From Didymodactylos carnosus (Eukaryota > Rotifera > Eurotatoria > Philodinida > Philodinidae), in assembly GCA_905250885.1 (NCBI GenBank), contig CAJNOQ010000243.1:1-60052 (forward strand): DNA of 60,052 nt, given 5' to 3'. Under the pieces are notes generated by a model that saw only the letters and a program-made list of their open reading frames with translations, ran no database searches and was not told where the DNA came from. A program made the translations under genes and the position numbers. Below are positions 35,165 through 49,500 of this stretch, one piece after another; the first letter of the stretch is position 1; the number at the start of each line of letters is the position of its first letter.

Positions 35165-38100
35165 ATGTCTCGCGTTGCAACACAACCACGTAATACACTC
35201 ACTCAAAATGGTATATCCTCACAACAACCAACGTTACCATCTTCATCGTCGTTCACCACAAATTCACGTAACAGCAATGTTACCGTTAAGAGTGCCGCAC
35301 CACCATTGGCAACAAAAGAAACTGTACATGCGTGTCCATCATGTAACAGTGAATATAAAGATCCTCGCGTTTTGCCTTGTACGCATACATTTTGTTTACA
35401 ATGTATCAGAGATAAATTAGTTAAAAACAATCGTGTCACATGTCCACGATGTCATTCCGTATTCGCTCCCTTCGATGAACAACAAGCTCTTGATTTACCA
35501 AAAAACATGATTTTAAGTCAAGAATGGAAGGCAACAAAACAACTTCCACCACAGAAAAAAAATTCAGGCGTTACCTACGGTTCAAATGCTAGTATAAAAC
35601 CTACACTAAATAATAACATTACGTCATTGACACCACCATTATCAAATAAATTACAACAAAAAAAACAACATATACCTACATTGCAGCCGACAACGATCCA
35701 TTATCAACCTGCACTGGATATTACTGTACACGATCGAACATCGGAGACACCATCTCGCACTTCGTCAATAATAGGTAGTGGTGGTATAAAATCCAGAGGA
35801 CATTCAGTCTCATCTACAACATCTTTGTCGAATGTACGTGACAATGGTGCTCTAATTTCAAATTTACAGAAAATATTTTCAGAGGCAACAGCTAAAAGTA
35901 CAAATGCAAGACCAAGTGTTAGTAATGAAAAGAATGGTGAATCATTGCGAACATTTAAAGAAACACCTGAAAAGAATCGAATTGATGATCATTATGAAGA
36001 AATCGTATGGAATTCACTTGTCAACGGGCCACCGGATGCGCCTCCTCTCCCCGAAAATTGGCAATCATCATCATCACGTAAGCCTACATCACAAAACGCT
36101 GAATATGCAACAATATCATCAATTATTAAACCACGCGGTGATGATGATGATGATGATGATGGATATGAAAACCGACACCGAACATATTCAACAGAAAAAA
36201 AATCAACAACAAATGCTGTGAATAATTTACAAGAGATTATTGCTTCCATTCAGCGACGAGGTCAAATTTCCTTCACATCATCGCCAACACAACAACGTAC
36301 ATCAAATATAGATTTAAAAAACACTGAATATCGAAATAATAGTCATTCACCTCGCGATTCATATACCGAAATCGAACCAGTGCAAGGTCAACAATTCTTC
36401 GATTCACAAATAAGTCGTGACTCAATTGCTACAGCAAGCGATGGACAGATACAAGCCAATCACAATGTTTCTGGTCAGTATAATTTTAACCTTAACAAAC
36501 AACGTGAATCTGTAAGTAGCCAACGTGACATGCCAGTTAAACGAGCAAGTAGTCGAAATGATAGTACACTCGACGATGATGAAAATTACAATACACCGAG
36601 AGGAACGGATCGTTCACCGTCACGCCAAGATAGTTTGCAACAACAACAAGATCACGGTTATTCGATAACTTATGGTAAAAATAGTGAATATCGTACACCA
36701 TCAAATCGTGCCAGTGTTTCGTCATCATACGCACCCTCAATTCATGGTAATGATCAACACCAAGATCGTCCACTATCAGCTGCTAGTTCCAATCGTCACT
36801 CATCAACCTCAAAACGTGACAGTATGCGGTCGGACTTAAAATTTCCGCCACCACCACCGCCACAATTAGAAGATCTTGATTTTGGCAGCAATAAACGCCC
36901 ATCATCCGCTTCATCTTCAATAGCATCACAACGTTCACGTAATAAATATCGAACAAATCATCTTCAGACAACTGATCGTTTTAATCCAGATATAGATGTG
37001 CCACCGCCCATACAACTAGAAAATCTAGAAAGTGGCTCAACAACGCCCACTGAACAACCTACACCACGTCAACAACTTGACAGCGATCGAAACGATTATA
37101 CGGAAATTATTGATCAAAGACGTATTTCAAATGTATCTGATCGACAACAACAACAACAACATCATCCTCGCCTGACACGATCTCGCACAAACTCAGATGG
37201 CGACGGTGATGGTCATTACTTAGCACCGATAGTATCCACGTCTACAGATCTTAATCATTCAACATCTCCCACACACAGCGGTCATAATAACAATCATTCT
37301 AATCGAGCATCTTCAACTTCGCTAGTCGCTTCGAATGTAACATCAAAAGTTGAAAATTTACTACATGATCAAAAACGCTTAGAACAAGAAATTGAAGAAA
37401 CACTAAAACGTTTGACATATGATTATGAAGATATCAAAACACAAATTGAAAAGAAAGAGGTAGCTATACATGCTGAAGTTAAACATATCAGTACACGTTT
37501 AGATCAAGACATCACAGAACACTATTATCGTAAACAAAAAATATATTCATCTTTGGCAAATGAAACGCAATCGGTCGGTAATGAATTAAAACGTTTGAAA
37601 CAAACAGATCAACGTAGTATCCAACAATTGATAACTGGAAATAAATTATGGGATAATTTAGAACAATTAGAACAGAATATTCGACAAATAAGAAATGCGG
37701 TTGAAAATGAAAAAGAACCACGTACAGCGCTCAAATTTCAAGAAGGTAGACGAGCATTAACAGCAGACACCATTGGACAAATCACGTGTAATGATGACCA
37801 ACAACAACGGAATAGACGACAGACATCCTCTTATGATGATTCAGATGACAGACATAATCGAATTCAACAATTATTCAATCCATCGGTACAATCACAACTG
37901 CCAGGCGATACAACAACAGCGTTGACACCATATAAATACATCAAGATCGATCATTTGAGTAGTTTAGAACCGGAAGCTATTGCAATAGCTGACCATAGTA
38001 ATAAAATATTATTAGGTATTTGTAATAAATTATTCATCTTAAATGAATATGGTGAAATATTAAAAACGATACCACTGGCACCGTCTATTCGAGGCATAGC

Positions 38101-39261
38101 AATATCAAAAAAGCAATCAACAAATAACATTGCCTATATTTCACATGATGAAACAGTATCAATGATTGATATTCAAACTGGCAATATAATCGATTGTGTT
38201 AAAGGTTTGTAGTTTTCTCACCAATTCTCTACTGACTATTCCACGTTACATAATTAAACTATGATAAACTACATTTTAATTCAACTATTATTGTTTAAAA
38301 ATCCTAATTTTCGAAAAGTTCGGATTTTTATATTAAGTTTTTATTTCTGATGTTTAGAAACTGATGCCCATGGTCAATCGGGAACATTTCTTCCATTGGG
38401 TATCGATACGGATAATATTAATGGTCATGTGTACGTCTGCGACTATCGCAATTCATGTGTTATTAAATTTGATGATAAATTAGAATTTATAACACAATGG
38501 CGTATATTTAATCATTCTGATAATTATGATGAAGCTCGTCCAAAATTAATATCCGTTTATGGAACTAAATTATATATGATTGTTGAACATTCATGTAAAC
38601 CCTATTATGTAAGTATTACTTTACTAATAAAACTTTATTATTTTGTTTTTTTCTATTAAACTTCAAGGACATATTGTTCGATTTTATATTATTTGTTTTC
38701 TAGAATCAAGGTATTGCCTATACATTTTCGTTGCATATATGTGACAATCAAAGTGGTCATATAATAAAAATAATTGATGAACAATTATTATTAACACAGC
38801 GTTTACGTTGGCCATGTAGTGTTCAAGCCATTAATGATGAAAAATGTTATATCTTAGATACAATGACAAGTGGAAAATATTTCAATGGTCAATGGCAAAA
38901 ACATTGGTCACGTGTTTTAGAAATACAATCACAAGGACAACAAATAATTGAATTATTTCAATTAGATAGTGAAGCAGCAACAATGGCAATGTCTAAACAA
39001 ACAATGATTATTGCTGCAAATGCTGAAATTTTATACGTTGATTTACAATTTATGTCTAATATCAATAGTCGTGATAAACGATCAAATTCAACATCACCAG
39101 CAAAACCTCATACAACATCTTCATCATCGACGACAACAATGCCTAGAGCTAGTAAAACAGCAGGAATTGAAAACGATTCACCAAGATATACAAATATGAC
39201 AGCAACAAATGATTATAACGGCAGAGGAGGAGAACATAATCACGATTATCAAAATTTATAA
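35165..39261 (+). CDS. RING-finger, coiled-coil, beta-propeller-like E3 ligase candidate
   Basis: Three exons (35165-38204, 38358-38608, 38704-39261) give 1282 aa. Near the N-terminus is a C3HC4 RING (C57, C60, C72, H74, C77, C80, C93, C96), so ubiquitin-ligase activity with an E2 is expected. Residues about 100-720 are Ser/Gln/Asn/Arg-rich and disordered, with an acidic Asp run (36140-36161) and PPPPPPQLED-type proline patches. Residues about 725-875 form a strong coiled coil (VENLLHDQKRLEQEIEETL onward). From about 910 to 1200, repeats such as IAIADHSNKILLGICNKLFI, GIDTDNINGHVYVCDYRN and RWPCSVQAINDEKCYILDT read like NHL/beta-propeller blades. No B-box is visible, so it resembles TRIM-NHL proteins without being canonical. 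The first exon is over 3 kb while its neighbours' exons are small. The exact orthologue is not recognised. Confidence 0.88.
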
Positions 39262-41447
39262 TGTTCATTTGTTTTATTTTTATTTTCGTATAAAAAAAAA
39301 TATATTATTCACTAATCTATTTTCTCTCACTCTCTCTATTGCCGTTGTCAATTTAATCTCTCTTGTTTTTTTCTTAAGGGGTGCTATTTATTAATTTATA
39401 ATAGTGTGTATGTTTTGCGAACATCCATTGTACTCAGGATTAGTGAAAAAATATACGTGATTGTTGTGAAACAAATTTTAAATGTCTTTTTGTTTTTGTT
39501 TTTGTTTTGTTTTTAAATTTGTTTTATACATTCCACTTTATGCGTATGTATGTATGTGTGTATGTATGTGTACGCTTGATGGGTTTTATTTAGAATGAAA
39601 AACAAACCAGAAAGAAACGTGCTCATTTTTTCTAACTACTAGCTTAAAAAAAAAGTCTACTACAATTATCATTTTATTTTTTTATTCGTTTCAATAGAAA
39701 CAAAAATGATTGATTTTGGTAATTGAGCCTAAAGGATTATGAAATTGAAGCGGTACTTTAAGAAAATACTCTTTTAACCAGTCTGAGATTATTTAGAGAA
39801 AATTTTGGTTGCCATTTTTTTCTTTTTATGAACAAAATAGACTTATATTATTTCAACAAACAGGATGCGTGGTGATTGTTTGAAATTAAATAGATTTTGA
39901 TTTATTATCATTCTTTTTTTCGTGTATAGAATTCTGTTTTCGACTTTTTTGTTTGCTGTGTACATCTTTTAAATTGCAGTTTATTATACCAAGAAAATGT
40001 CTAAAATACTGTTTTCTTTCCTTCTCAGTTTTGTTGTTTGAGACGATCTTTTGCAAATATTCTCTTTGTACCGGTATACTGAAAAATCATCAATTGTTAA
40101 ATGTCCAACGTGCACAAACATCTTGTTTTTCTTTGCATACAACAGTAATGTTTTATTATTTATCGTAATTTGAAAGATTGTTGCATTTTTGTTTCTTATT
40201 GTGAAAAATACATTTTTATCCTTGTCAACTTTTTTTCGTGCTCCAGCAAATATTTGTTTAACGAACTGTGTCATACAGCATAATAAATTTAAATTATTCT
40301 ACTTTTCAATTTGATAACCAACTTAGATCATAGTGACTTTACAATTGCAATTTAATCTCTTTTGATGCTAGTCAAATTTGACCGATACAGTCGTCACTAA
40401 CCTGGATATGCTCGCAGAAGTTGTACTTTCAAAAAGCATTACTTTAATTATATTGTGTAGTTTTGTCCATGCTAATGCTTGAGTCATAGAGGAAGTGTAG
40501 GACTAGAGCCCTAAAATCTGTACCATACGCTACCATCACCATATTTTAAAGTCGATTTTTGTCTTCGTCGCTCTAGAGTTTTCCAAGGTTCTCACTCAGT
40601 TCAGGTTCTAGAGAGCTCAGGATGGTTTCATTTTGTAGAGAAATGTTGGCGTCTTGATGATACAGAGTCGGATTCCTAAGTTTCGTTTCGAAAGATAAGG
40701 ACAACTTAGGATCTCCGAAAAATTTAAAAGAAGCTTTTAGGAGTTTTGAAAATTTTCGTCAAGAGCCGAAAATTTGGTCTAGATTGGACTTGCAGTTAAC
40801 GAAATAAATTTCTGACAAGGAAAATTTCTGCAAGTGTGCAGAGTGCCCTTACTCTAGGGACCAAGTCTCAACAAACAACTACCCTGCATATCTCTAAAGA
40901 ACAACCTCACCCTAACACCCCTATACTTGTAAACAGGAAGAACATAGACTTTGAAAACACGAAGAAAACGAATAGAGGGAGAATTATGTTTCGACAGCTG
41001 TTTCCTCTAAATGATGTTTTCAGGATAAATTCTGAGACAGATGTATGTCGAGGAGTTTCACTGACACATTACTGTTTAAATGTTTCAATATGACGTTGCT
41101 TTAGTGTTCAAATTGGAAAAGATAAGACGAATCCAGTGATATTTGACCCACTGAAGAGCACAGGAGTTCTCTCATATTACAAGAAAGAATTTCATTCATA
41201 CTATCCTAGCTTGAGAGAGGTTTGTGGCGTCATAAAATGTTGTCTACAATTTCCTGAGGATAATTTTGAGGTTGATTTTAAATATGCTATTCGTATTCAG
41301 ATAAATATGTTTGGAAAGAATGGATAAAGATTTTACATAAAAAATCTTAGACTGGAGAAAATCCACTATAGAATAAAAGAATATATATGTAAAGTTTAAA
41401 ATAGATTAAAAGCTGAAGATATATCGAAAACTCATCACGTTGGTAAC
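39262..41447. other. Spacer with coding-like remnants
   Basis: Contains the RING-gene 3' UTR and a TGTA/TG microsatellite at about 39541-39570. The segment 40836-41327 is richer in GC than its surroundings and carries adjacent frames in related reading (see findings). No functional gene is supported. Confidence 0.4.
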
Positions 41448-42133
41448 TATTATCCTTCTCTGAAAACGATGCGGCTTGGCAGAATCCTTGTCGCATTTGA
41501 ACGAAAAGTGATAGAGACATGCGGTTTTCACCGTTGGATAGAGAACATCGGGAGACGTAAGCGCATGCAAAAACTAGGCTTCTAGGTAAGGTTTACCATG
41601 GTAAGCCTTTCGATGCAAAGTCGACGAGACTGCCGTTCCTGGACCGTACGACAGATTTTGATTTTCAAACAGTGCAGTCGAACCGAGGTTTATAATTCTA
41701 GACCAGTCTTAACTCTCTATCTCTTACGATTCAGGCTCTATAAGCATTTTACCAAGAGCCCAGTTTCGGCCAGTTAACGTTGGGCGATCCTAAAGTGGAT
41801 CAAGATAGGGGTACTCGGCCACGTTTAGTCGAGTGGTGATGTTTACTTTTCGTTTCAAACGGACCTAAAGTCACTATATCAAGATTTCAAATTAAAACAT
41901 TCTACCTCTATGTTGCGTATAGAGCGGGTATTTCCAAAATCTTGATATAGTGACTTCAGGTCCGTTTGAAACTAGAAATAAACATCATCACTCGACTAAG
42001 TGTGGCCGATTATCCGCGCTTACGTTCCCCGATGTTTTCTATTCAACGGTGAAAACCGCATGTCTCTATCACTTTTCGTTCAAATGTGATAAGCGTTCTG
42101 CCGAGCCGCCTCGTTTCCAGAAAAGAATAATAG
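41448..42133. mobile_element. Interrupted long palindrome (foldback element H)
   Basis: Outer arms about 41448-41567 and 42012-42133 are inverted copies (core TTCGTTCAAATGTGATAAG on the right). Inner arms 41815-41892 and 41935-42008 are a second inverted pair with a ~40-bp loop. The left side carries about 245 bp (about 41568-41812) with no partner on the right, so one arm gained an insert or the other lost one. GC-richer than the flanks; no transposase. The 63-codon frame at 41950 is within an arm. Confidence 0.72.
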
Positions 42134-43534
42134 GCCCTTAGAAAATTTGTTAGTGTGAAAGAACAACTTTTTTTCCTTATACATGCGTATTACTAAATTC
42201 TTTTGTTTTGCCTATTCCGTACCATTTCAATGCTAACAGTAAAATTCTATTTGTAGAAAAGATAGTTGACAGTTCGAAATATAGTATTCTGTAAGAGAAC
42301 AATTAAAAACATCGATTTCATCTCTTCATAAAAAAAACTATATAAGTTTGCAAAATCGTTTATGAACTTTTTACAAGGGATCCAAGGCGTCGATACTGAA
42401 TAGACCTTTGACTTCAACCTCGGTCAAGCATCATCTTCATCCTCACTTTTTAATTCTGAACCTGAGAAAGGCATAAAAAAAAATGAGAAGAACGGAAAGA
42501 AAAACCTTTGAATTTGTTCAAACATTAAAACACATATCTTCTTCTCCAGATCGGCAAGCTCTATCCAACAATATATAAAAAATGCAAAAAATAAAAACCT
42601 TCTGAATTTTCGAATTTCCAGCACTTTATTTTTTAATTTTATTTTTATACAATATAAGAGCTTATATCTCATATCGGTCATATCTCTAGATATTAGGGTT
42701 TTTGTAAAGATGATGATAATACATAGTTATAACATAATTATGATATCTCTTCCTTCAAGATCCATTCGATTCTTTTTCTGCTCTTCGGAATCGAGCGACC
42801 AACCAAAACAAATCAATATAATCACTAAATGATATCTATACTGAAATCTATTATATGATTCAGGCCATGGAAAACCAAAGTAACGTATTCTAATGTATTG
42901 TTTTTAGGATTTATTTAACTGGCACATTTTTGATTTTAGAGTCTGTTTTCATCGCTTACTTTTTTAGTTTTATTTGACTATCACACTGTTAAACATGCCT
43001 GTTACATGCAAGCGAAGCAGCATCATTAGCATACATAATGTTGACGCAGTGGTGTGCCATCTATGTTTGACTTATAGTTATTATTTACAGCTGTTTTTTT
43101 TATTTTTTATTGAGATATTCAATGAACTTTTTCATAGATTTTCGATATGATATGTTTCTCAATTTATCATCGTGTTTTTCTACTTTCGGTTACATTATAT
43201 ATACTATATGGAGACTATTTTTATTTTAACTAGATAAACTATTGAATTTGAAGAGATCATACACAATATACTGCTACTAAAGTTTGACAGTTTAGAAGAT
43301 GGTTAGTTGTATATATTTCTACTCTTAGTGCAAATTCATAATCAAAAAATCATTGATATACAAGACGCAGTAATGCATTATAATACTTTTGTGTTTCTAC
43401 ATTGATTGACTTTCTGTTTATAATAATTGTGCAGCTGTAAAATTTCTATTGTCAGATATTATAAACAACTGAGAATAATATATTATCAAAAAAAGATATA
43501 GCAAAATAGTGTTTTCTTGAGCGTATAGGAGAGT
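42134..43534. other. Reelin 5' flank / spacer
   Basis: No gene supported. The 85-codon minus-strand frame at 42424 is low-complexity. The reelin promoter is expected near the right end; no core element can be named. Confidence 0.4.
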
Positions 43535-46500
43535 ATGTACCTTCCATTGATCTTTACCGTTTTTGTTTTAAACATTTTAATCATGAAAATTGTACCTGAA
43601 AGTTATATATGTCGTCTAAATAATACGGAAGTCATAGTTTATAACGTACCAATGTTTGTCAAACGAAATACAGAGTATATCAGTAAGTATATCTACCCAG
43701 TAAGTTTATCGTATATGAAGTTATATAAATCCTTCTGTGACTTTTGCTCAAATAAACAAGACTACAAACTGAACTTAGTTAAGTCAGAATCTAACCTTAT
43801 CTACTGTATTTTGATGACTGTTGATTGAAGTTTCTGATAAGTTACAAAGCTAATACTATATCAATGTTCATATGGTGTTTTCTAGTTACAATAGCTTTAC
43901 AAACAGTGCCATATGAATTGAATCTTAGCGTTTTCCCCGACAATAATATTAATATTTCTACTGATTGTCTAAATCAATCAAACCATGAAACAGAAGTGTA
44001 TATGGAACAAACAAATTTCGTTTTCAAATCTAATAATGAGACGTTTGGTAACTGTCTCTGGTTACGGTACATAAAACAAGCCGTTATCATGAAATACTAG
44101 AGTTGAATTTTGTTTTTAGAATGTCAATTCAACTTAAAGAAGATAAACCATTTACTTTATTTGACATAACTCAAATTTGTTTGAAAAGTGGTGAGAAGTA
44201 TAACGGAGTAATGAGAGAGACTTAGAACTATTAATTTTTTTTAGACTTAGAATCAGGAATCGAAGATACTGAAGATAAATATGATGTTCAATGGTTTATG
44301 CGTACAATCAATTCAACAGATGTTGCTTTTAGAGAAAATTTTAATTGGCTAGTATTTTCTTCAAGTATTCTGAAAATATGGTAAGAAAGTTTTCTTAGGG
44401 TATTTATAAAATACGTTAACATCCACTAACACCCAAAACATACACGAGCCCAAAACATTCCACTCTTAACGTAGAATTATATTTATGCTTACTAAATTAT
44501 CAAATTTGATGCTAATATCTTTGTTGGCGCTACTGGCGTTATTAAGTATCCATCTGAATAGTGTTCAATATTATTGTAATCAGTCAGATGAACTTCATCT
44601 ATTGAGTGTATTAGATTATTAATTCGGGTCTGTTCGTAGATGTTCGCACATTCTACAAATAGTGGTTTCGGTTTCTCTGTTAGAACATTCAATACTGTAA
44701 CAGCTTGTGATCCTATATTATTCATAGGGAGTCACACGAAGGAATGCGTCTGAGTCGTGAATGTGATACGGCTGAAGATGGTCGAATTGCCATATTTAGT
44801 AAACCCCGTGGAAAACGAAAACTGGTATGTTTAGTAAAACGAAGACATTTAAGAAATTGATTTTTGTTCGAATATTCAGATATCTAGACCAATAGATATT
44901 AGAAACTTATCATCCGTCCATTTTCGTATTGGAAGTGGAAATTGTCCTATATCACCGTCAGATCCATTAGTAAAGATTTATCTATCTGCTGATGAAAACT
45001 GCACAGAGTGGCTTGTTATATATTCAACAAAGTGAGTAAATAGTATTGAACGTAAGTTAATAAAGTTTATCGATCTCTCTTAATCAAGGATATTTCCTGG
45101 TGTCGAACATGTGACAATAACTGCTGAAACAATCATGTTACAAACAAGTTTAAACATGACACATGCTTGTATCAAAATCGAACAATTAGGATCAAAATTT
45201 TCTGGTTGGTGGTTTATTGATGATCTGTTATTTCTCCGCCAAAATATGAGAAAATTGACCGTGTTGCAAGAGACATTTAATTTAATGAAGACATCGAACT
45301 GGTTCCATCTACCCGGTGCCAAACTAGAGGTAATATCGCACGAACGATTTTATATTGTATCACAAATGTTATCAATTTTCAGATATGTGATAAACAACTT
45401 GGTCTGGTATTTGAGGCCAACAACAAGATTAAAACTGAATCAGGCGCAACAACTATCGACATGTCTTTGACAACGGACTATAGTGCAGACGCTATTCTGT
45501 ATTTGTCAAAAGAGATAAAAACCGATTTAGAAATGTAATATTATTCTGTTCAGATACTTGTTGCTAAATATAAGCAATGATTTTCCATTTCTACAGGTGG
45601 AATTATACTGGCAACAATGAAAATCAAACATGCTCTCAAAATGATGTTGTGGCATTTAACCAAGAAACTTTTCGTCAGCTATGCACACCACTTCTTGATT
45701 TAGGTCATATTGACAACATTCGATTTACACTGTCTGCAGGTTTTTGTTAGCATGATGATTATTTTAGTACTTTCTTGATGTTGCTTGGCGTTTTAGATTT
45801 GTGTAGCAAACGATCAAAATATTCACCAACCACAGAAGCAGTTATTTTTCTGTCCGTTGTATATAACTCAAGTGATCATTATTCTCGCACAATCAAACGA
45901 ATATTATTGAAAGACGTGCAGGTATGCTAAACGGCTAGTTTTTGAAAATAGTTAATATTTAACTTTTTTAATCCATCACAGCAAATGAAAACATTTCATG
46001 TTCGAGTGAATGAGATTGCCACCGTAGAAAATCGTTATGGTCGATTTTGTTTGAGTCAATATCAATCATCTATGAAAAATATCGATGTATGGGGTATTCA
46101 ATCAATCATTTTACTGCCACTATTTCAGAAAAATATAACACATTACGTTCAATTTGATTTAAACACTCATTGCAATTCTACAAATTTATTGGCTGAAAGG
46201 TAACCACAATTTATCTGCTTTCTACTTAAACTACTAAATATGATTATGAATAGCGTGATGGTCGATTTTTCTCTGAATTACGGAAAATCATGGCAACGTT
46301 TATTAAAACCATGTTTGCTAGACAACTGTTTGGGTCCTGAGCATAGTTACAGTTCAAGTATTAATTTACAATTACGGTTCGTATTTATCATAAACAGGAA
46401 TGTCTGTTAAAGTCTTTCTTTTGTTAGTAATTGGCAACGTATTACACTACCTATTCCAATTGCGGCTTTGCAAGATAGAGTTCGTTTTCGAATCTATACT

Positions 46501-49500
46501 AATCCAAATTTACCAGAATCTGGTGTATGGGCAATAGATAATGGTATAAATGATTACAATTTATACCTGTATGACTGATTTAACGTTAGAATATCAGTGT
46601 ATTTTAGTTTATATTGGATCTTGCTATCGTGGATGCAGTGGAAGAGGACGCTGTTCTATTGAGTCATGCATGTGAGTATTGCTAGTATCAGTTAATAATA
46701 TAGAAAAAAATGTTCGGCTATGTGTACTAAGTTAATATTTTTTAGATGTGATGATGGATATTATGGGCGTTTTTGTGAAAAAACAAATAAAACGTTGCCG
46801 AACAAAATAGTCGTTTCAGAAAATGTTAAATATTCACCCGATACTGTGATTATAAAAGGTGGAAAGGGAATAGGTCACACTACATGTATAAAGCATTTAA
46901 GTTTTGATATATATTTATAGGAGGGAAATTTACTTATAAGTGCGGCATCTTGTCTCAAGGAAAAGCTCTCGTGTTTTCAAAACCTGGTCAGCGACTTTTG
47001 AGGGTATACAATGTTAATGGAACCACACCAAAGTAAGTATGGTGAACAACATCTAATGGATGGATCGTATAGTTAGAGACATTTTTATTTTTTTGATTCT
47101 TCGATACAAGTATGAAGTTCGAAGATTCTGTTCCATAAACACAAGAAAATTTCCTACTCTATGAATGTCCAGTGCATTCGGGACTATGTTTTCAGATAGA
47201 ATCCTCCCAACCACTTTTTCGAGGGGTATTTCGAGTACTCGAAAAAATGCTTTCGATGGGCCCTGGTTAAGGGCTCAACCCCTCAACGGAAGCGATCGAG
47301 AGGTTGTCAATTTCGAAGCCTCAGGTTTCAGATAGGTAGTGAGCTCGCTATCTATCTGAAACCCGAGGTCTCGAGATCGATAACCCCTCTACCGCTTCTA
47401 TCGAAGACTCATTTTCGAGCCGTCATCGTCTGCATCGCTACTATACCGTTGCTTTTGGTCAAATTTCAGCGAAAACTGACTCCGCTTAGAATCACAGGTG
47501 GTCTCTTCTTTTTTTACTACTGAGGTGCACCGTCTGAAACTTCGAATTTTTCGAGCTCTCATGTCTAGGTGGATAGTCTATGGTTTTTACTACAAGTTGA
47601 GTGAAACTGCATTTTTTTATCACTTGTCGTTCTCGACTTATTCAACAAATAACTATGTACACTCCATTTTGAAATAGATAGTGGTAATAAAATGTAAGGA
47701 AAAATTTGTTTTTTATCATTTGTCTTTATTGCTAATGAAGACGAATGTTTTACTCAACGCATCTGTGATGCATGGTACACAGAACATTTTGAAAAATAAT
47801 CAATTCGATGAAATAGCAGAAAAAAAAAGTAACAGCTTCTTCGATCATATTAAGTGCTTACCTCTCCTGGTTTTGCGTTAGTTTTCCAAATAATATAATA
47901 ATGTGTGAAGATCGGATAGAGAGGCTTTTGTAGAAAAATCAATTTTCTATTGTATAAGCCTACAATGGAGTCATCAGACTTTACTCCGGTATTTGAGGAA
48001 CAAGAGATAAAAATGTTCCGTTTCCTCTAGTCTACTCATTATTCAGTTAAAAATGTCGTTTCTGTATGTTTAGATTGCTCGAGTTTACATTACGATTAGG
48101 CAGTACTAGTCTACATTGTTATTATCCATCTGATGACACAAAATCAATTATTCTACTATATTCATGTAGTAATGGTGTTCACTGGGAAATCATTGATCTA
48201 TTTCGTATTTCGAATATATTAGCACCCGATTTTGGGTAATTTCTTATCTATCTGTTTAGAAAAATATATTCAACATGACATTATTTAGAACAATAACAAG
48301 AATTTTACCAAACCTTGCTGATGATGGAGAAGATTGTCAAATAAAATTTCGACAACTATATCATGCTGGAGAAGATCAAGATGTATGGGCAATTGATGAC
48401 ATCAGTATTAGTGATCTTCAAGATTTGAATGTATCAGTCGTAATTTTAAATGTGTATGTATATGATTTACATTACTATCGATTTTACAGATTTAGCATTT
48501 GTCATCTGCAGGACGTCACATGTCAGTGAAACACTAATTAAACCCGGATATGCTTTGACATTTATAATTGATGGCAATTATACAATACGTAATCTTTCAA
48601 TGGTGAGATGTATGAGATACAGTACAAGATTTAAAATAGCAAAATTTAAATGTTTTTAATAATAGATAAATATTCAATATAACCTCAAAAGAAATAATAA
48701 CACAATTGAGCATTCTTCTTCATTAATCATTGATCGTGACTCCAATTTAATCATGTATAAATTAACAAATACAACATATGTATTTCTTTATACGTTTCCA
48801 GAACATTTTTGGTAATACAAAGTTTTATAATTTGAAGAATTGTTTTTCGTAACCTTAAACTTATTTTAGGCACGCTATTATTGATCTAAATGTAACAAGT
48901 ATCATATACAATTTATCAACAATTTTTATAGGACCAAGATGTCAAAAGAATTGTTTGTTGCAAGGTGTCTGTATGAAAGGAGTTTGCAAGTAAAATAAAA
49001 TAAATTTATTTCTAATAATTATCTATGTACATCATACATTTTTGATAGCTGTAAATCTAAAAAATCTTCAAACAATAATTGTGATGGATCATTCAACTAT
49101 GATATTTCATTATCAGTTAATGAAATAGATATTGAAAGATTCAAACTTAATTCAGTAAGTCAATAATTTGTTGCTTCTGACAATATATCATTTGGTTTGA
49201 ATTTAGTTGGATAATGAACTATTAATACCATTGATTAATTCAACAGATGTCTCGGGAGTACATTTTCAAGCCATGTTTCCCAATAACGATACTAGTGAAA
49301 TGATGATGTTAGAATGCTCATCGATCGGAGGAATAAAATGGTTAAACATTGGGGAATTCATGTTGAACAATTTGACAAAGTAAAATAAAAGAATAATCAA
49401 AACATAATCAAAACTAACGCTTTATTATAGTCATTTTTTTAGTGATTATTATGTCATTTTACCAGAATTTTGTAAAGATAAACGCACATTATTTCGATGG

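Noticed and set aside
35175-37721. Alternative-frame ORFs on both strands across the RING gene
   Set aside because: Shadow frames of a 3-kb exon with low-complexity codons; the RING and coiled coil are only in the main frame.
41950-42141. 63-codon frame
   Set aside because: Lies within an arm of palindrome H.
43825-44100. Single-exon 91-aa ORF as the reelin start
   Set aside because: An upstream exon (43535-43682) with a better signal peptide and a consensus donor joins in phase to 43886; the later Met codons lie in the intron.
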